The notes under the pieces: generated by a model | What the model saw: the letters and a program-made list of their open reading frames with translations, nothing else | What the model was told of the DNA's origin: nothing | The model's database searches: none | NCBI RefSeq assembly: GCF_019511645.1 | Contig: NZ_JAEUAX010000005.1 | Location: 303,874-367,873, forward strand | Direction: 5' to 3' | DNA: 64,000 nucleotides | From: Microbacterium ureisolvens | GTDB taxonomy: Bacteria > Actinomycetota > Actinomycetes > Actinomycetales > Microbacteriaceae | Part shown: piece by piece, positions 19,010 through 27,890 of the stretch | How the letters are laid out: every line of letters begins with the position of its first letter | Position numbering within the stretch: position 1 is the stretch's first letter | Position numbers and translations under genes: made by a program

Positions 19010-20323
19010 TCACTTGATGTCTTGCATGGAGATTCCCCGTCGGTCACGCACGCTGAGGGCGATGGCGATCAGGGCGAGGACGGCGAGGACCGTGACGTAC
19101 CAGGGGAACACCTGCGCCAGCCCTACGTCGGTGAGCCACTGGAAGAACAGGGGCGCCGTCCCACCGAAGATCGCGAAACCGAGAGCGTACGGAAGACCGG
19201 TGCCGATGGCCCGGATCTCGGTGGGGAACTGTTCCGTCATCGCCGTCAATCCCGCCGCGCCGAAGAAGCTGTAGCCGAGCAGTGCGACCGTCTGGACGAG
19301 GAGTTGTGATCCGAATGTGGGCTGGAGGATCAGCAGCAGCGGCACGGCGCCGACCACGCAGAACGCAGTGAAGATGAGAACGAAGAGCCGGCGCCCGAAG
19401 ACATCCGAGAAATGGCCGATGAACGGCGTGCAGATGAGTGCGACGGTCAATGCGATCACACCGGCGAGAAGGGACGTCTTCGGATCCAGCCCGGACGCCT
19501 GCACATAGTTCGGAAGGTAGGAGGCGAAAGTATAGAACCACACACCGGCGAGACCGGCCAGAAGGAACAAGCCGATCACCTGACGAGGATGGGTGCGAAG
19601 CAGCGTGAGCGAAGGGTTCTTGACCTTGCGGTGGTCTTCCTCGGCCTCCTGGAACGCGTCGGTCTCCTCCATGTTGCGGCGCATCCACAGCGTGGCGAGT
19701 CCGATGAGGCCACCGAAGAGGAAGGGGATCCGCCAACCCCAGTCCATGAGCGCCTCAGGAACCATCACTGTATTCAGCAGGGCCGAGGTCCCCGTGGCAA
19801 CCAGCGATCCGACGAGTAGCGTCGCGTACTGGAAGCTGCCGAAGAATCCGCGTCGGGAGGGGGGAGCCTGCTCGTTGAGATAGGACGCGACGGCTCCATG
19901 CTCACCGCCCAGCGACAATCCCTGCATCGCTCGGGCGACGAACAGAAGGATCGGGGCGCCGATACCGATCACCTCGTAGGTCGGTGAAACACCGATGAGG
20001 AAGCTGCCACCGGTCATCAGGAGAATCGAGACGATCAGCGCGAACTTGCGTCCGCGTCGGTCGGCAATCGTGGTGAGGACGAGTCCGCCGAGTGGCCGGA
20101 AGAAGAAGCCGACGGCGAAGATCGCAAGCGTGCCGAGGAGAGCGGCTGCCGGATTGTCTGTGGGAAAGAAGTGCGCGGCGAGGATGGCGCTGAAGGCCGC
20201 GTACACCAGCCAGTCGTAGTTCTCCAGCGAATTGCCAACGCAAGCCGCGATCATTCCTTGGCGGCGTGCGCGGCTGTGTGCGGTACGCGGGGACACTGTT
20301 GTCCCCTGAACTGCATCGGTCAT
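19010..20323 (-). CDS. MFS metabolite:proton symporter (shikimate/ketoglutarate carrier-like)
   Basis: A 437-residue, about 12-segment membrane protein of the metabolite:H+ symporter group (ShiA/KgtP/ProP type). The N-terminus NSLENYDWLVYAAFSAILAAHFF is the family hallmark, and the RPLGGLVLTTIADRRGRK loop between segments 2 and 3 and SLGGEHGAVASYLNE are present. Such carriers import organic acids, betaines or aromatic acids. Start ATG 20323 follows the LLM gene stop by 82 bp. Clustering with an F420-type oxidoreductase, an SDR and a dipeptidase suggests uptake of an organic-acid or amino-acid-derived substrate that these enzymes then process. Confidence 0.9.
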   Translation of the reverse strand: MTDAVQGTTVSPRTAHSRARRQGMIAACVGNSLENYDWLVYAAFSAILAAHFFPTDNPAAALLGTLAIFAVGFFFRPLGGLVLTTIADRRGRKFALIVSILLMTGGSFLIGVSPTYEVIGIGAPILLFVARAMQGLSLGGEHGAVASYLNEQAPPSRRGFFGSFQYATLLVGSLVATGTSALLNTVMVPEALMDWGWRIPFLFGGLIGLATLWMRRNMEETDAFQEAEEDHRKVKNPSLTLLRTHPRQVIGLFLLAGLAGVWFYTFASYLPNYVQASGLDPKTSLLAGVIALTVALICTPFIGHFSDVFGRRLFVLIFTAFCVVGAVPLLLILQPTFGSQLLVQTVALLGYSFFGAAGLTAMTEQFPTEIRAIGTGLPYALGFAIFGGTAPLFFQWLTDVGLAQVFPWYVTVLAVLALIAIALSVRDRRGISMQDIK

Positions 20324-20405
20324 TGATGCGTCCTTTCCATTGATGGGTAGAGCGTCTCTTGTGTCGAGTTTCTGTCGGGTACTCAGATGGGTTCTTGCAA
20401 GGGAT

Positions 20406-21464
20406 TCAGGCGGCTTGCGGGGCGAGGGCGTGGGCATACTCGCGGGCCCGAGGCATCACTTCTTGAGCGATCTGTTGGATCAGGTCTCGCTGCTGCTGGC
20501 CTTCGGACACGACGGGCATGACGATGAGCTCGGCGACGCCGTTTGCGAGCAGTTCACCGAACTGGCGCGCCACGCCGTCGACAGTTCCGGCTGCAGCCAG
20601 TCGATCAATGAAGTGCTCGGGAATCAGTGGCGCGATGGCCGCCAGGGAATCGGGATCGTGGGTGTAGGCGAGCTGACTGATCGCCTCGTCCAGCGAGTCG
20701 GGGATCGTCAGTCCCGCCAGCTTGGGGCTGCTGTACAGCGGGTAGTGGGTTCGCAGGTGCCGCACGACACCGGGGAGGACGGCCTGGCGAGCAATCGCCG
20801 GGTCGCTGTGCAGTGCCACATCCAGACGTGCATGAAGGCGCAGCTGCGAGGGGTCGCGCTGAGTGCGGGCGGCGCCGGTGGCCAGCAGATCCTGTACAGA
20901 GCGGACCATCTCAGTAGAGGCGAGGGCCTGCACGATCAGGCCGTCGGCAACCTCGCCGGCAAGCTGGATGATGCGCGTTCCGTTGCTGGCGATGCAGATG
21001 GGCGTGTCGGCCCGGGCGGGGACATTGATGACTCCGCCGTGGAACTGCACAATCTCACCGGCGTACTCGATGTGATCACCTGACCACAGCTGTCGCACGA
21101 GCTCAATGGTCTCGCGGATGGCAGTGAGGGGCTTGTTGCGGCTGATGCCCATCTCCGCGAAACCCGAGATGCCGGCGCCGAGGCCGAGCACAGCCCTGCC
21201 TTCGCTGACTTCGTCGACGGTGGCGAACGCTGTCGCGGTCAGCGCGGGATGCCGCACGTAGGGGTCGGTCACACAGACACCAAGCCGCAGCGTGCTGCTT
21301 GAGAGCGCCGCGACTGTCAGGCCGGCCCAGCAGTCTCGGAAGAACCGCTCGTCGGCAAGCCACAGCCCGTCATATCCGGACCGGTCGGCCAGTCCGACCA
21401 ACTCCCGGAGTTCTCGGGGCGTGTCCCGACCTACCAGCAACAAGCTCAGGTCATTCCCGATCAT
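20406..21464 (-). CDS. LLM-class (F420/FMN-dependent) oxidoreductase, MER-like
   Basis: A 352-residue bacterial-luciferase-fold protein related to methylene-tetrahydromethanopterin reductase. Evidence: LVGLADRSGYDGLWLADERFF (residues about 21-41), the VTDPYVRHPALTATAFATVDE segment around residue 65-85, and GRAVLGLGAGISGFAEMG after it. Such proteins use F420 or FMN to reduce or oxidise small molecules. In an FGD-containing genome F420 is plausible, but cofactor is an inference. Start ATG 21464 overlaps the end of pepE by 14 bp, so the two are coupled. A similar LLM gene lies at 51080-52069 within the peptide operon. Confidence 0.87.
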   Translation of the reverse strand: MIGNDLSLLLVGRDTPRELRELVGLADRSGYDGLWLADERFFRDCWAGLTVAALSSSTLRLGVCVTDPYVRHPALTATAFATVDEVSEGRAVLGLGAGISGFAEMGISRNKPLTAIRETIELVRQLWSGDHIEYAGEIVQFHGGVINVPARADTPICIASNGTRIIQLAGEVADGLIVQALASTEMVRSVQDLLATGAARTQRDPSQLRLHARLDVALHSDPAIARQAVLPGVVRHLRTHYPLYSSPKLAGLTIPDSLDEAISQLAYTHDPDSLAAIAPLIPEHFIDRLAAAGTVDGVARQFGELLANGVAELIVMPVVSEGQQQRDLIQQIAQEVMPRAREYAHALAPQAA

Positions 21465-22209
21465 CCTTGGCTCCGTTCGTAGAGGCTTGCAGAGTTGTGT
21501 GCGGCTCGAGGACGTGATCGAGGAACTCGCCGGCGTGGTGTTCGGTCGGGGGCTGCCCCTGGCGGAACACCTTCGCCCCGGCATGTGACCCTCGAAGCTG
21601 AATGGACGTTCCATCGACGAGCAGCATCGTCTGCTCGCGCAACCCGATCACAGCGTGGGAGTCGATCTCGTGGAACTCGGCGATGCGCTGCGACCTGGTC
21701 TCGCCGTCGTGAGGGACATCCGGATCACGGTCGGCGTAGTGAGGATTGATATTGAACGACACAATGTCGAGCGCGTCGAACGTCGGCGGATAGATGATCG
21801 GCATGTCGTTGGTCGTCTTGATTGTCGGGCCGGCCATGTTCGACCCTGCGCTTGTCCCCATGTAGCGGCCTCCGGCTCTCGCGAAACTCCGGAGGGCGCC
21901 GAGCAGGCCGGACCGCGCGAGTCTGTCGAGCAGGCGGAAGGTGTTGCCGCCGCCGATGAAGATGGCCTCCGCATCGCGAACGGCACCCAGCGGGTCCTCC
22001 GCCCGGTGGATCGAGGACACCTGCACCCCAAGATCGCGAAGTCCGTTCCGCGCCGCGTCGGCGTAGGCGTCCACGTTCTGCATCGCGTACGGCACGAACA
22101 GCACCGATCGCGCGTCCGCGAGGAATGAAGCCATCTCGTCCAGGCAGTGCTCGAGGTATGGCCGCCCTGGCTGGGTCGAGTTGCTTATCAACAGAAGGTG
22201 GCGTTTCAC
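21451..22209 (-). CDS. pepE: Peptidase E (alpha-aspartyl dipeptidase, family S51)
   Basis: A 252-residue S51 peptidase. The nucleophile Ser120 lies in GTSAGSN and the other triad members fall at His157 (NPHY) and Asp135 (TNDMP), exactly the numbering of Salmonella PepE (Ser120, Asp135, His157). GGGNTFRLL precedes them. The enzyme cleaves Asp-X dipeptides in the cytoplasm. A C-terminal tail of about 20 residues beyond the usual 229 is present. It heads the minus-strand unit, divergent from the DUF1177 gene, and overlaps the LLM gene start. Released aspartate could be used by aspartate ammonia-lyase at 31.9 kb. Confidence 0.93.
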   Translation of the reverse strand: MKRHLLLISNSTQPGRPYLEHCLDEMASFLADARSVLFVPYAMQNVDAYADAARNGLRDLGVQVSSIHRAEDPLGAVRDAEAIFIGGGNTFRLLDRLARSGLLGALRSFARAGGRYMGTSAGSNMAGPTIKTTNDMPIIYPPTFDALDIVSFNINPHYADRDPDVPHDGETRSQRIAEFHEIDSHAVIGLREQTMLLVDGTSIQLRGSHAGAKVFRQGQPPTEHHAGEFLDHVLEPHTTLQASTNGAKDDRE

Positions 22210-22319
22210 GTACCCATTGCCTCCGGGTCGAGATTCGATGGTTGCTGAGTGGTCGAACGTTCACCTAGTATGCATGCAGGGTGAGCACTTGTCCAGATCC
22301 AATGAGAGAGAGCCAACAG
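22210..22319. promoter_or_regulatory. Divergent promoter region of pepE and the DUF1177 gene
   Basis: 110-bp gap between divergent units, with an AT-richer centre and an 8-base palindrome TGCATGCA at 22271-22278. The Lrp-type regulator encoded 1.3 kb downstream is the nearest candidate to bind here. No promoter boxes can be called with confidence. Confidence 0.4.
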
Positions 22320-23258
22320 ATGTCACTTCAAGCAGTTCTCGACGTGATGGATGTCCTGGACGCGCCCGTCGACGGAGTCGAGGTCGCAGACTGGCTACTG
22401 CAGCGGGGGGTGCTCGCTGCCGTCGAAACCGTCGCGGACGAGCGCGGATCGACAGACTTCCTGCAGATCAGGATCCCCGGCGGGCAGGGCCTATCCACCG
22501 GCGGGTCAGCGCCGACTGTCGGCATCATCGGTCGCCTCGGGGGGATCGGCGCAAGGCCGAAGCAGCGAGGGATGGTCTCTGACGCGGACGGCGCGATCGC
22601 CGCGCTCGCGGTCGCGGTACGACTCGCGTCCACTTCTTCACGCGGGGACCGCCTTGACGGTGATGTGGTGATCACCACCCACATCTGCGCGAATGCCCCG
22701 ACCGTCGATCGCAAGCCAGTACCCCTGATGGACTCACCGGTGAGCATGGAGACGATGAATCGGCTGGAAGTACGGCCGGAGATGGACGTGGTCTTCTCCG
22801 TGGACGCCACGAAGGGCAACCGAACGCTGAATCACAGGGGGATCGCCTTCACGCCCACTGTGATGCAGGGCTACGTGCTGCCTGCGGCAGAGGACCTGAT
22901 GAGCATCTACTCCAACGTGACCGGCCGTGCGCCGGTGATCCTTCCGCTCAGCACGTACGACATCACCGCCTACGGCAACGGCTTACCCCACATCAACAGC
23001 ATCGTGCAGCCGGCGACGGCCACCGATAAGCCGGTGGTGGGAGTCGCGCTGACGGCCGAGAGCGCCGTGCCGGGGAGTGCGACCGGCGCCAACCAGCCCA
23101 TGGACATCGCTCTGGCGACCTCCTTCTGCATTGAGGCGGCGAGAGCAATCGGCGCGGGCCGAGCGCGGGTCTTCGACCCCGACCATTTCGCCGTCGCCCA
23201 GCAGTTGTATGGACCGCTGAATCAACTGCAGAACGTGGCGGAACTCTCCGCCCGATAG
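22320..23258 (+). CDS. DUF1177 family protein
   Basis: A 312-residue protein of the DUF1177 family, recognised by the conserved blocks GDVVITTHICANAPT and VPLMDSPVSMETMN in the middle and by TGANQPMDIALATSFCIEAA in the C-terminal part. No biochemical role is established that I can name. The family is often seen next to peptide transporters and amino-acid or hydantoin-type metabolism genes. Start ATG 22320 is chosen because GAGAGAG lies 8 bases upstream; a GTG at 22281 would add 13 residues. It is followed after 11 bp by a small RedY-like gene. Divergent from pepE, which supports a link with peptide-derived substrates. Confidence 0.8.
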   Translation: MSLQAVLDVMDVLDAPVDGVEVADWLLQRGVLAAVETVADERGSTDFLQIRIPGGQGLSTGGSAPTVGIIGRLGGIGARPKQRGMVSDADGAIAALAVAVRLASTSSRGDRLDGDVVITTHICANAPTVDRKPVPLMDSPVSMETMNRLEVRPEMDVVFSVDATKGNRTLNHRGIAFTPTVMQGYVLPAAEDLMSIYSNVTGRAPVILPLSTYDITAYGNGLPHINSIVQPATATDKPVVGVALTAESAVPGSATGANQPMDIALATSFCIEAARAIGAGRARVFDPDHFAVAQQLYGPLNQLQNVAELSAR

Positions 23259-23269
23259 GAGGACTCAAA

Positions 23270-23584
23270 GTGAGCAGCACCCAGGTGATTTTCCTCAGCA
23301 CGCTCCGCGAGGGCGCGGATGCCGAAGAATACGAGCGCTGGATTCGCGAAGTGGACTATCCGACAGCACGGTCGTTGCCATCGGTGGTGTCCTACAACGT
23401 GCTTCGAATCTCGGGCGCAATACGTGGCAGCGCCCCGTGCCACTACGTGGAGCTCATTGAGGTTTCAGACTTCGAGCGCTATCGCATGGAGCTTCAGACG
23501 ATGCCCGGCCGGACCGAGTTCCTGGAGGAGCTGAACAGCTTCCTAGGAGATGTCAACTCGTTCTACGGAACGCTCGTCGAATAG
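23270..23584 (+). CDS. RedY/HapK-like small dimeric alpha/beta-barrel protein
   Basis: A 104-residue protein that starts QVIFLSTLREGADAEEYERWIREVDYPTARSLPSV, the pattern of REDY-like proteins (DUF4286/RedY, HapK), which fold as ferredoxin-like dimers and help pyrrole- or tyrosine-derived pathways. Start GTG 23270 is preceded by AGGAGGA. It is co-transcribed with the DUF1177 gene. Whether it is an enzyme or a binding protein is unknown. Confidence 0.65.
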   Translation: MSSTQVIFLSTLREGADAEEYERWIREVDYPTARSLPSVVSYNVLRISGAIRGSAPCHYVELIEVSDFERYRMELQTMPGRTEFLEELNSFLGDVNSFYGTLVE

Positions 23585-23632
23585 CGCTTCGGGCCACAGG
23601 AGGCCGGAATACCCCGGAGGTAGCATCTCACG

Positions 23633-24229
23633 ATGACCAAGATCTCAAAATCATCGGCCGTTCGCCGGACCGCCGACACCGCCAAGGCAGTCGGAACCGG
23701 GCGAGTGGACCGCACCGCGCAAGGGGCGGGCATCGAGGCGACGGACTTCGCTGACGCTTCCGTCGACAGACGGATTCTGGACGAACTCGACTACAAGATC
23801 GTCACTCTTCTCACCGGCGATGCGCGGCTGTCGGCCCGGGCGATCTCTCGGGAACTGGGCGTGGCGCCAGGGACGATTCTCGAGCGCATCGATCGGCTCG
23901 AGACCAGCGGCGTCATCACCGGCTATCACGCTGAAGTGAGCATGGAAGCCCTGGGGTACCCCGTTCATGTTCTTGTCGGTGTCAATGTGAGCGGCGGCGG
24001 GCAATCCCTCGAGAACGTCATTCAAAGCCTCATCGAACTGAAGAATGTCCAGACAGTGCGATTAATCACCGGCGAGTGGACCCTCCTCGTGGCGCTCGTT
24101 CTCCGTGACGCCAATGAGCTCACGAGCATTCTCGTCGACACCATCTCAGTCATCCCCGGTGTCACCGCAACCCAGACAATGTTGTGCCTTCGCGATATCC
24201 GCCGGCCCGGCAGTTGGTCCACCGGATAG
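23633..24229 (+). CDS. Lrp/AsnC-family regulator with a long N-terminal tail
   Basis: A 198-residue Lrp/AsnC regulator. The helix-turn-helix LSARAISRELGVAPGTILERIDRLETSGVITGY spans residues about 65-100 and the RAM ligand domain follows to residue 190. An unusual 50-residue lead (residues 1-50, rich in Ala/Thr/Arg) precedes the first HTH helix; its role is unknown and a downstream start is possible. Lrp proteins sense amino acids. Position between the RedY-like gene and fgd suggests control of the two divergent units. Confidence 0.85.
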   Translation: MTKISKSSAVRRTADTAKAVGTGRVDRTAQGAGIEATDFADASVDRRILDELDYKIVTLLTGDARLSARAISRELGVAPGTILERIDRLETSGVITGYHAEVSMEALGYPVHVLVGVNVSGGGQSLENVIQSLIELKNVQTVRLITGEWTLLVALVLRDANELTSILVDTISVIPGVTATQTMLCLRDIRRPGSWSTG

Positions 24230-24287
24230 TCCATGATCGCAACCTCGATCACACTTCGGGTTTGCGCCAAGTAGGAAAGAAATCAGT

Positions 24288-25289
24288 ATGACCATCAAGA
24301 TCGGCTACAAAGCTTCGGCGGAGCAGTTCGGGCCCCGTGACCTTGTCGAGTACGCGGTGCGCGCGGAGGAAGTGGGTTTGGACAGCGCGTGGGTCTCGGA
24401 CCATTTCCTTCCGTGGCGCGACAAAGGAGGACACGCGCCGGCGGCGTTTACCTGGATGGCAGCGGTAGGCGAGCGCACTGACCGCATCGCGATCGGGACG
24501 AGTGTCACCACGCCCACCTTCCGCTACAACCCCGCGGTGATGGCCCAGACCTTCGCCACCATGGCTCTTCTGTACAACGATCGGATCATCCTCGGCGTCG
24601 GCACCGGAGAAGCGCTCAACGAGGTCGCCGTCTCCGGCATGGTGTGGCCAGAGTTTAAGGAGCGATTCGGTCGGCTGCGCGAGTCGATCCAGCTCATGCG
24701 TGCCCTTTGGACTCAAGACTCCGTGGACTTCGAGGGCGAGTACTACACGCTGGTCAACGCGAAGATCTACGACCGTCCGAGCACCCCTGTCCCCGTCTAC
24801 ATCGCTGCGGGCGGGCCGTTCGTCGCCCGTTATGCAGGCCAGCACGGCGAAGGGTTCATCTGCACTTCGGGGAAGGGGATGGACCTGTACACAGAGAAGC
24901 TGATGCCCGCGGTGAGAGAGGGCGCAGAGAAGCGCGGTCGATCAATGGATGACGTCTCGCGAACGATCGAGGTCAAGCTCTCGTACGATCGCGACCCGGC
25001 CGCTGCCCTCGACAACACCCGGTTCTGGGCTCCGCTGTCCCTGACCGCTGAGCAGAAGCACACCGTTTCCTCGGCCGACGAAATGGAGCGTCTGGCGGAC
25101 GAGCTCCCGATCGAACAGATCGCCAAGCGATGGATCGTCGCCAGCGATCCAGACGACGCTGTCGCGCAGATTCATCCCTATGTCGCTGCCGGCTTCAATC
25201 ACCTCGTCTTTCATGGCCCCGGACACGACCAATACCGCTTCCTGGCGCAGTTCTCGGAGGACATCCTGCCGAGGCTTCGTGCGCTGTGA
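24288..25289 (+). CDS. fgd: F420-dependent glucose-6-phosphate dehydrogenase
   Basis: A 333-residue LLM protein that follows Mycobacterium tuberculosis FGD1 closely over its full length: [16 protein letters not shown] at the start, SDHF (Asp38, His39), GTGEALNE (Glu108), SGKG (Lys197), EQKH (Lys257) and AKRWIV (Arg281). In FGD1 the last three residues bind the phosphate of glucose-6-phosphate and His40/Glu109 act in catalysis; all are kept here. The reaction is glucose-6-phosphate + F420 to 6-phosphogluconolactone + F420H2. It is the source of reduced F420 in actinobacteria. Located right before the F420 biosynthesis genes and after the Lrp gene. Confidence 0.93.
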   Translation: MTIKIGYKASAEQFGPRDLVEYAVRAEEVGLDSAWVSDHFLPWRDKGGHAPAAFTWMAAVGERTDRIAIGTSVTTPTFRYNPAVMAQTFATMALLYNDRIILGVGTGEALNEVAVSGMVWPEFKERFGRLRESIQLMRALWTQDSVDFEGEYYTLVNAKIYDRPSTPVPVYIAAGGPFVARYAGQHGEGFICTSGKGMDLYTEKLMPAVREGAEKRGRSMDDVSRTIEVKLSYDRDPAAALDNTRFWAPLSLTAEQKHTVSSADEMERLADELPIEQIAKRWIVASDPDDAVAQIHPYVAAGFNHLVFHGPGHDQYRFLAQFSEDILPRLRAL

Positions 25290-25433
25290 ACCGCCGGACT
25301 CGATGAGCGCGTAGCTCGACAGTTCGATGTTCGAGGCGCAGACCCGTTCGGGTAGTGGTCGATCGGCGCAACGGCGTCGTGGTCGTTCGCGACGTTGCGA
25401 GCGTCGGGCAGGGCGAGTATGGAGGACGTTCTC

Positions 25434-27890
25434 ATGAACTGGATTCTGGAGGGCCGCGGTTCGTCGGCACCGGCGCACGGAGATGCAACCGTCCTCGGCG
25501 AGGCCGCGCCCGTCATCCGGTGCACGGCGGGGACCGAGGCCGTGCTCGACCCGCCCCCCACGCCCGCGCTGGAGACGGTGGCTGCCGCGCTCAATACTGC
25601 GGCCGCCGGCGCGCGCCTCGACATCCCGCAAGTGGAGGCGCTCTTGCACGCCCGGGGGGACCATTTCGAGCGAATGCTGTGGCTCGCCGGCCTCGCCCGC
25701 GACGCAGGACTGCACGCGGCGGGACGGTCCGGGATCCTCACATACTCCCGCAAGGTGTTCGTGCCACTCACCACCCTGTGTCGCGACCGCTGCCACTACT
25801 GCATCTTCGTTGACACCCCAGGGCAGTTGGTAAAGAAGCGGCAGCCCGCGTACATGTCGCCCGAGCAGGTACTCGCGGTCGTGCGACAGGGTGCCGCGAT
25901 GGGATGCAAGGAAGCGCTGCTGACGCTTGGTGATCGTCCGGAGCATCGCTGGCCGGAGGCGCGCGCTTGGCTCGACGAGCACGGGTACGCGTCCACCGTC
26001 GAGTACGTCGGGCACATCGCCCGCCTCATCACAGCAGAGACGGGGATGCTCGCCCACCTCAACCCGGGCGTGCTGACCGCGAACGAGCTGCGGATGCTCC
26101 GTCCCACCGCCGCGTCGATGGGCATGATGCTCGAGACGACGTCGGAGCGTCTGTTCACCCAACCGGGGCAGGTGCACTACGGGTCGCCGGACAAGAACCC
26201 GGCGCTGCGGCTCGCGGTGATCGAGGATGCGGGCCGCGAGCGCGTGCCGTTCACCACCGGCATCCTCGTCGGCATCGGCGAGACCGTGCGCGACCGCGCC
26301 GAGTCGCTCGTCGCCCTGCGCGACAGCGCCGAACGGCACGGGCACGTGCAGGAGATCATCGTCCAGAACTTCCGCGCGAAGCAGCGCACGGCCATGCACG
26401 GCGTTCCGGACGCCGAACTTGTCGAGTACGTCGCCGCCGTCGCGGTGGCGCGTCTCGTCTTCGGGCCGGGGATGCGCATCCAGGTGCCGCCGAACCTCTC
26501 CGATCCGCAAGCGTTCGAGCTCCTGGTGCGCGCCGGCGCGGACGACTGGGGCGGTGTCTCGCCGCTCACCGCCGATCATGTGAACCCTGAGCGACCGTGG
26601 CCGCACCTCGACGACCTGTCCGCTCGCACTGCCGAGCTCGGCTTCATCCTCCGCGAGCGCCTGACGGTGCACCCGGAGTTCGTCAACAAGCCTTCGTTCT
26701 GGATCGACCCGGCGCTGCACGCCCCAGTGGCAGCCCTTGCGGCCGCCGACGGGCTCGCGGCGGATGTGGCGCCGACCCCGCACGTTTCCGCCGGGTCCCG
26801 GTTTCCACTGGTCTGGGATGGGCGGAGAGCTGTGGGGTCAGCGGTCCGACACCTCGCGCAAATGGCAGCCGCAGACCCCCTCACACTGGACGACGCGGAA
26901 TGGGAGAAGCTGCTCAGCGCCACGGGTGCTGACCTCGACGTGCTCGCATCGACTGCGGACGACGTACGGCGCTACACCGTGGGCGAGGCCGTGAGCCTCG
27001 TCGTGAACCGCAACCTCACATCCACCGGGCTCGGCGTGTCGTACGCGCTCGACGACGTCACCGCGATCGCGACCGACGCGTGGGACCTCGGCGTCACCGA
27101 GATCTGCGTGCAGGGCCGGCTGGATGAATCGGTGGATCCGGTCGGCTACCTCGACGTAGCCCGCGCGATCAAGGCCGCGACGGGACGCGTGCACCTGCAT
27201 GCGTACAGGCCGCAGGACATCGCCGACCTCGCCGACCGTGGCGGGCTGGGCGTCGCCGGCGCGCTCACGGCCCTGCGCGCAGCGGGCGTCGACACGGTCC
27301 CGGGCACGGGCGTGAAGGTACTGAGCGAGCGCGTGCGGGGGATCATCGCGCCCGACGATCTCGAGATCGACCGCTGGATCGAGAACATCACCGCCGCGCA
27401 CCGCGCCGGCTTCCGCTCCACCAGTGTGTTGTTCTACGGACATGTGGAGTCCGCGGCGGAGCGCGTCGCGCACCTGCGAGCACTCCGCACCCTGCAGTCG
27501 TCGACCGGCGGGTTCACCGAGTTCGTGCCGATCCCCCTTCCAGGGCCCGCGGGCGGAGTGCCGATCGTTGCCGGCCGGATGCCGATCGACGAGCACCGTG
27601 CGATGGTCGCCGTCTCGCGGCTACTGCTGTCGGGATCGATACCCCACGTGCAGATACCCTGGACGCGCGTCGGGCGCGAGGCGGCGGCTGTCCTATTGCA
27701 GTCGGGCGGCGACGACCTCGGCGGCGCGCTGCTCGACGGACGTGTGAAGCCTGACGCCGGCGTCGAGCACGGTCAGGAGTTGCCGGTGGCGGATGCGGCG
27801 GCACTCGCAGGGCGGCTGTTCCGCCCATTCCGTCAGCGAACGACCGACTACCGTGAGCCGCCCGCCGACCGCAAGGCAGGGCTGCGATGA
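25434..27890 (+). CDS. fbiC: FO synthase FbiC (CofG-CofH fusion) with an intact CofG and a degenerate CofH half
   Basis: An 818-residue fused protein. Residues about 60-430 are CofG: the radical-SAM cluster CRDRCHYC (Cys116, Cys120, Cys123) and blocks such as LNPGVLTANELRMLRP, GMMLETTSERLF and GGVSPLTADHVNPERPWP are kept. Residues about 480-810 align with CofH (TEICVQG, YGHVES, TGGFTEFVP, AGVDTVPGTG), but the stretch after VVNRN (residues 524-540) that should carry the second CxxxCxxC is missing, about 19 residues shorter than in mycobacterial FbiC. So the CofH half has no iron-sulphur ligands and should not make the tyrosine-derived intermediate. Start ATG 25434 is set by GGAGG 8 bases upstream. 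It overlaps the monooxygenase start by 4 bp. Confidence 0.88.
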   Translation: MNWILEGRGSSAPAHGDATVLGEAAPVIRCTAGTEAVLDPPPTPALETVAAALNTAAAGARLDIPQVEALLHARGDHFERMLWLAGLARDAGLHAAGRSGILTYSRKVFVPLTTLCRDRCHYCIFVDTPGQLVKKRQPAYMSPEQVLAVVRQGAAMGCKEALLTLGDRPEHRWPEARAWLDEHGYASTVEYVGHIARLITAETGMLAHLNPGVLTANELRMLRPTAASMGMMLETTSERLFTQPGQVHYGSPDKNPALRLAVIEDAGRERVPFTTGILVGIGETVRDRAESLVALRDSAERHGHVQEIIVQNFRAKQRTAMHGVPDAELVEYVAAVAVARLVFGPGMRIQVPPNLSDPQAFELLVRAGADDWGGVSPLTADHVNPERPWPHLDDLSARTAELGFILRERLTVHPEFVNKPSFWIDPALHAPVAALAAADGLAADVAPTPHVSAGSRFPLVWDGRRAVGSAVRHLAQMAAADPLTLDDAEWEKLLSATGADLDVLASTADDVRRYTVGEAVSLVVNRNLTSTGLGVSYALDDVTAIATDAWDLGVTEICVQGRLDESVDPVGYLDVARAIKAATGRVHLHAYRPQDIADLADRGGLGVAGALTALRAAGVDTVPGTGVKVLSERVRGIIAPDDLEIDRWIENITAAHRAGFRSTSVLFYGHVESAAERVAHLRALRTLQSSTGGFTEFVPIPLPGPAGGVPIVAGRMPIDEHRAMVAVSRLLLSGSIPHVQIPWTRVGREAAAVLLQSGGDDLGGALLDGRVKPDAGVEHGQELPVADAAALAGRLFRPFRQRTTDYREPPADRKAGLR

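Noticed and set aside
24942..26783. Long minus-strand open frame opposite fbiC
   Set aside because: Arg/His/Asp-rich shadow without domains; fbiC on the plus strand is clearly the real gene.
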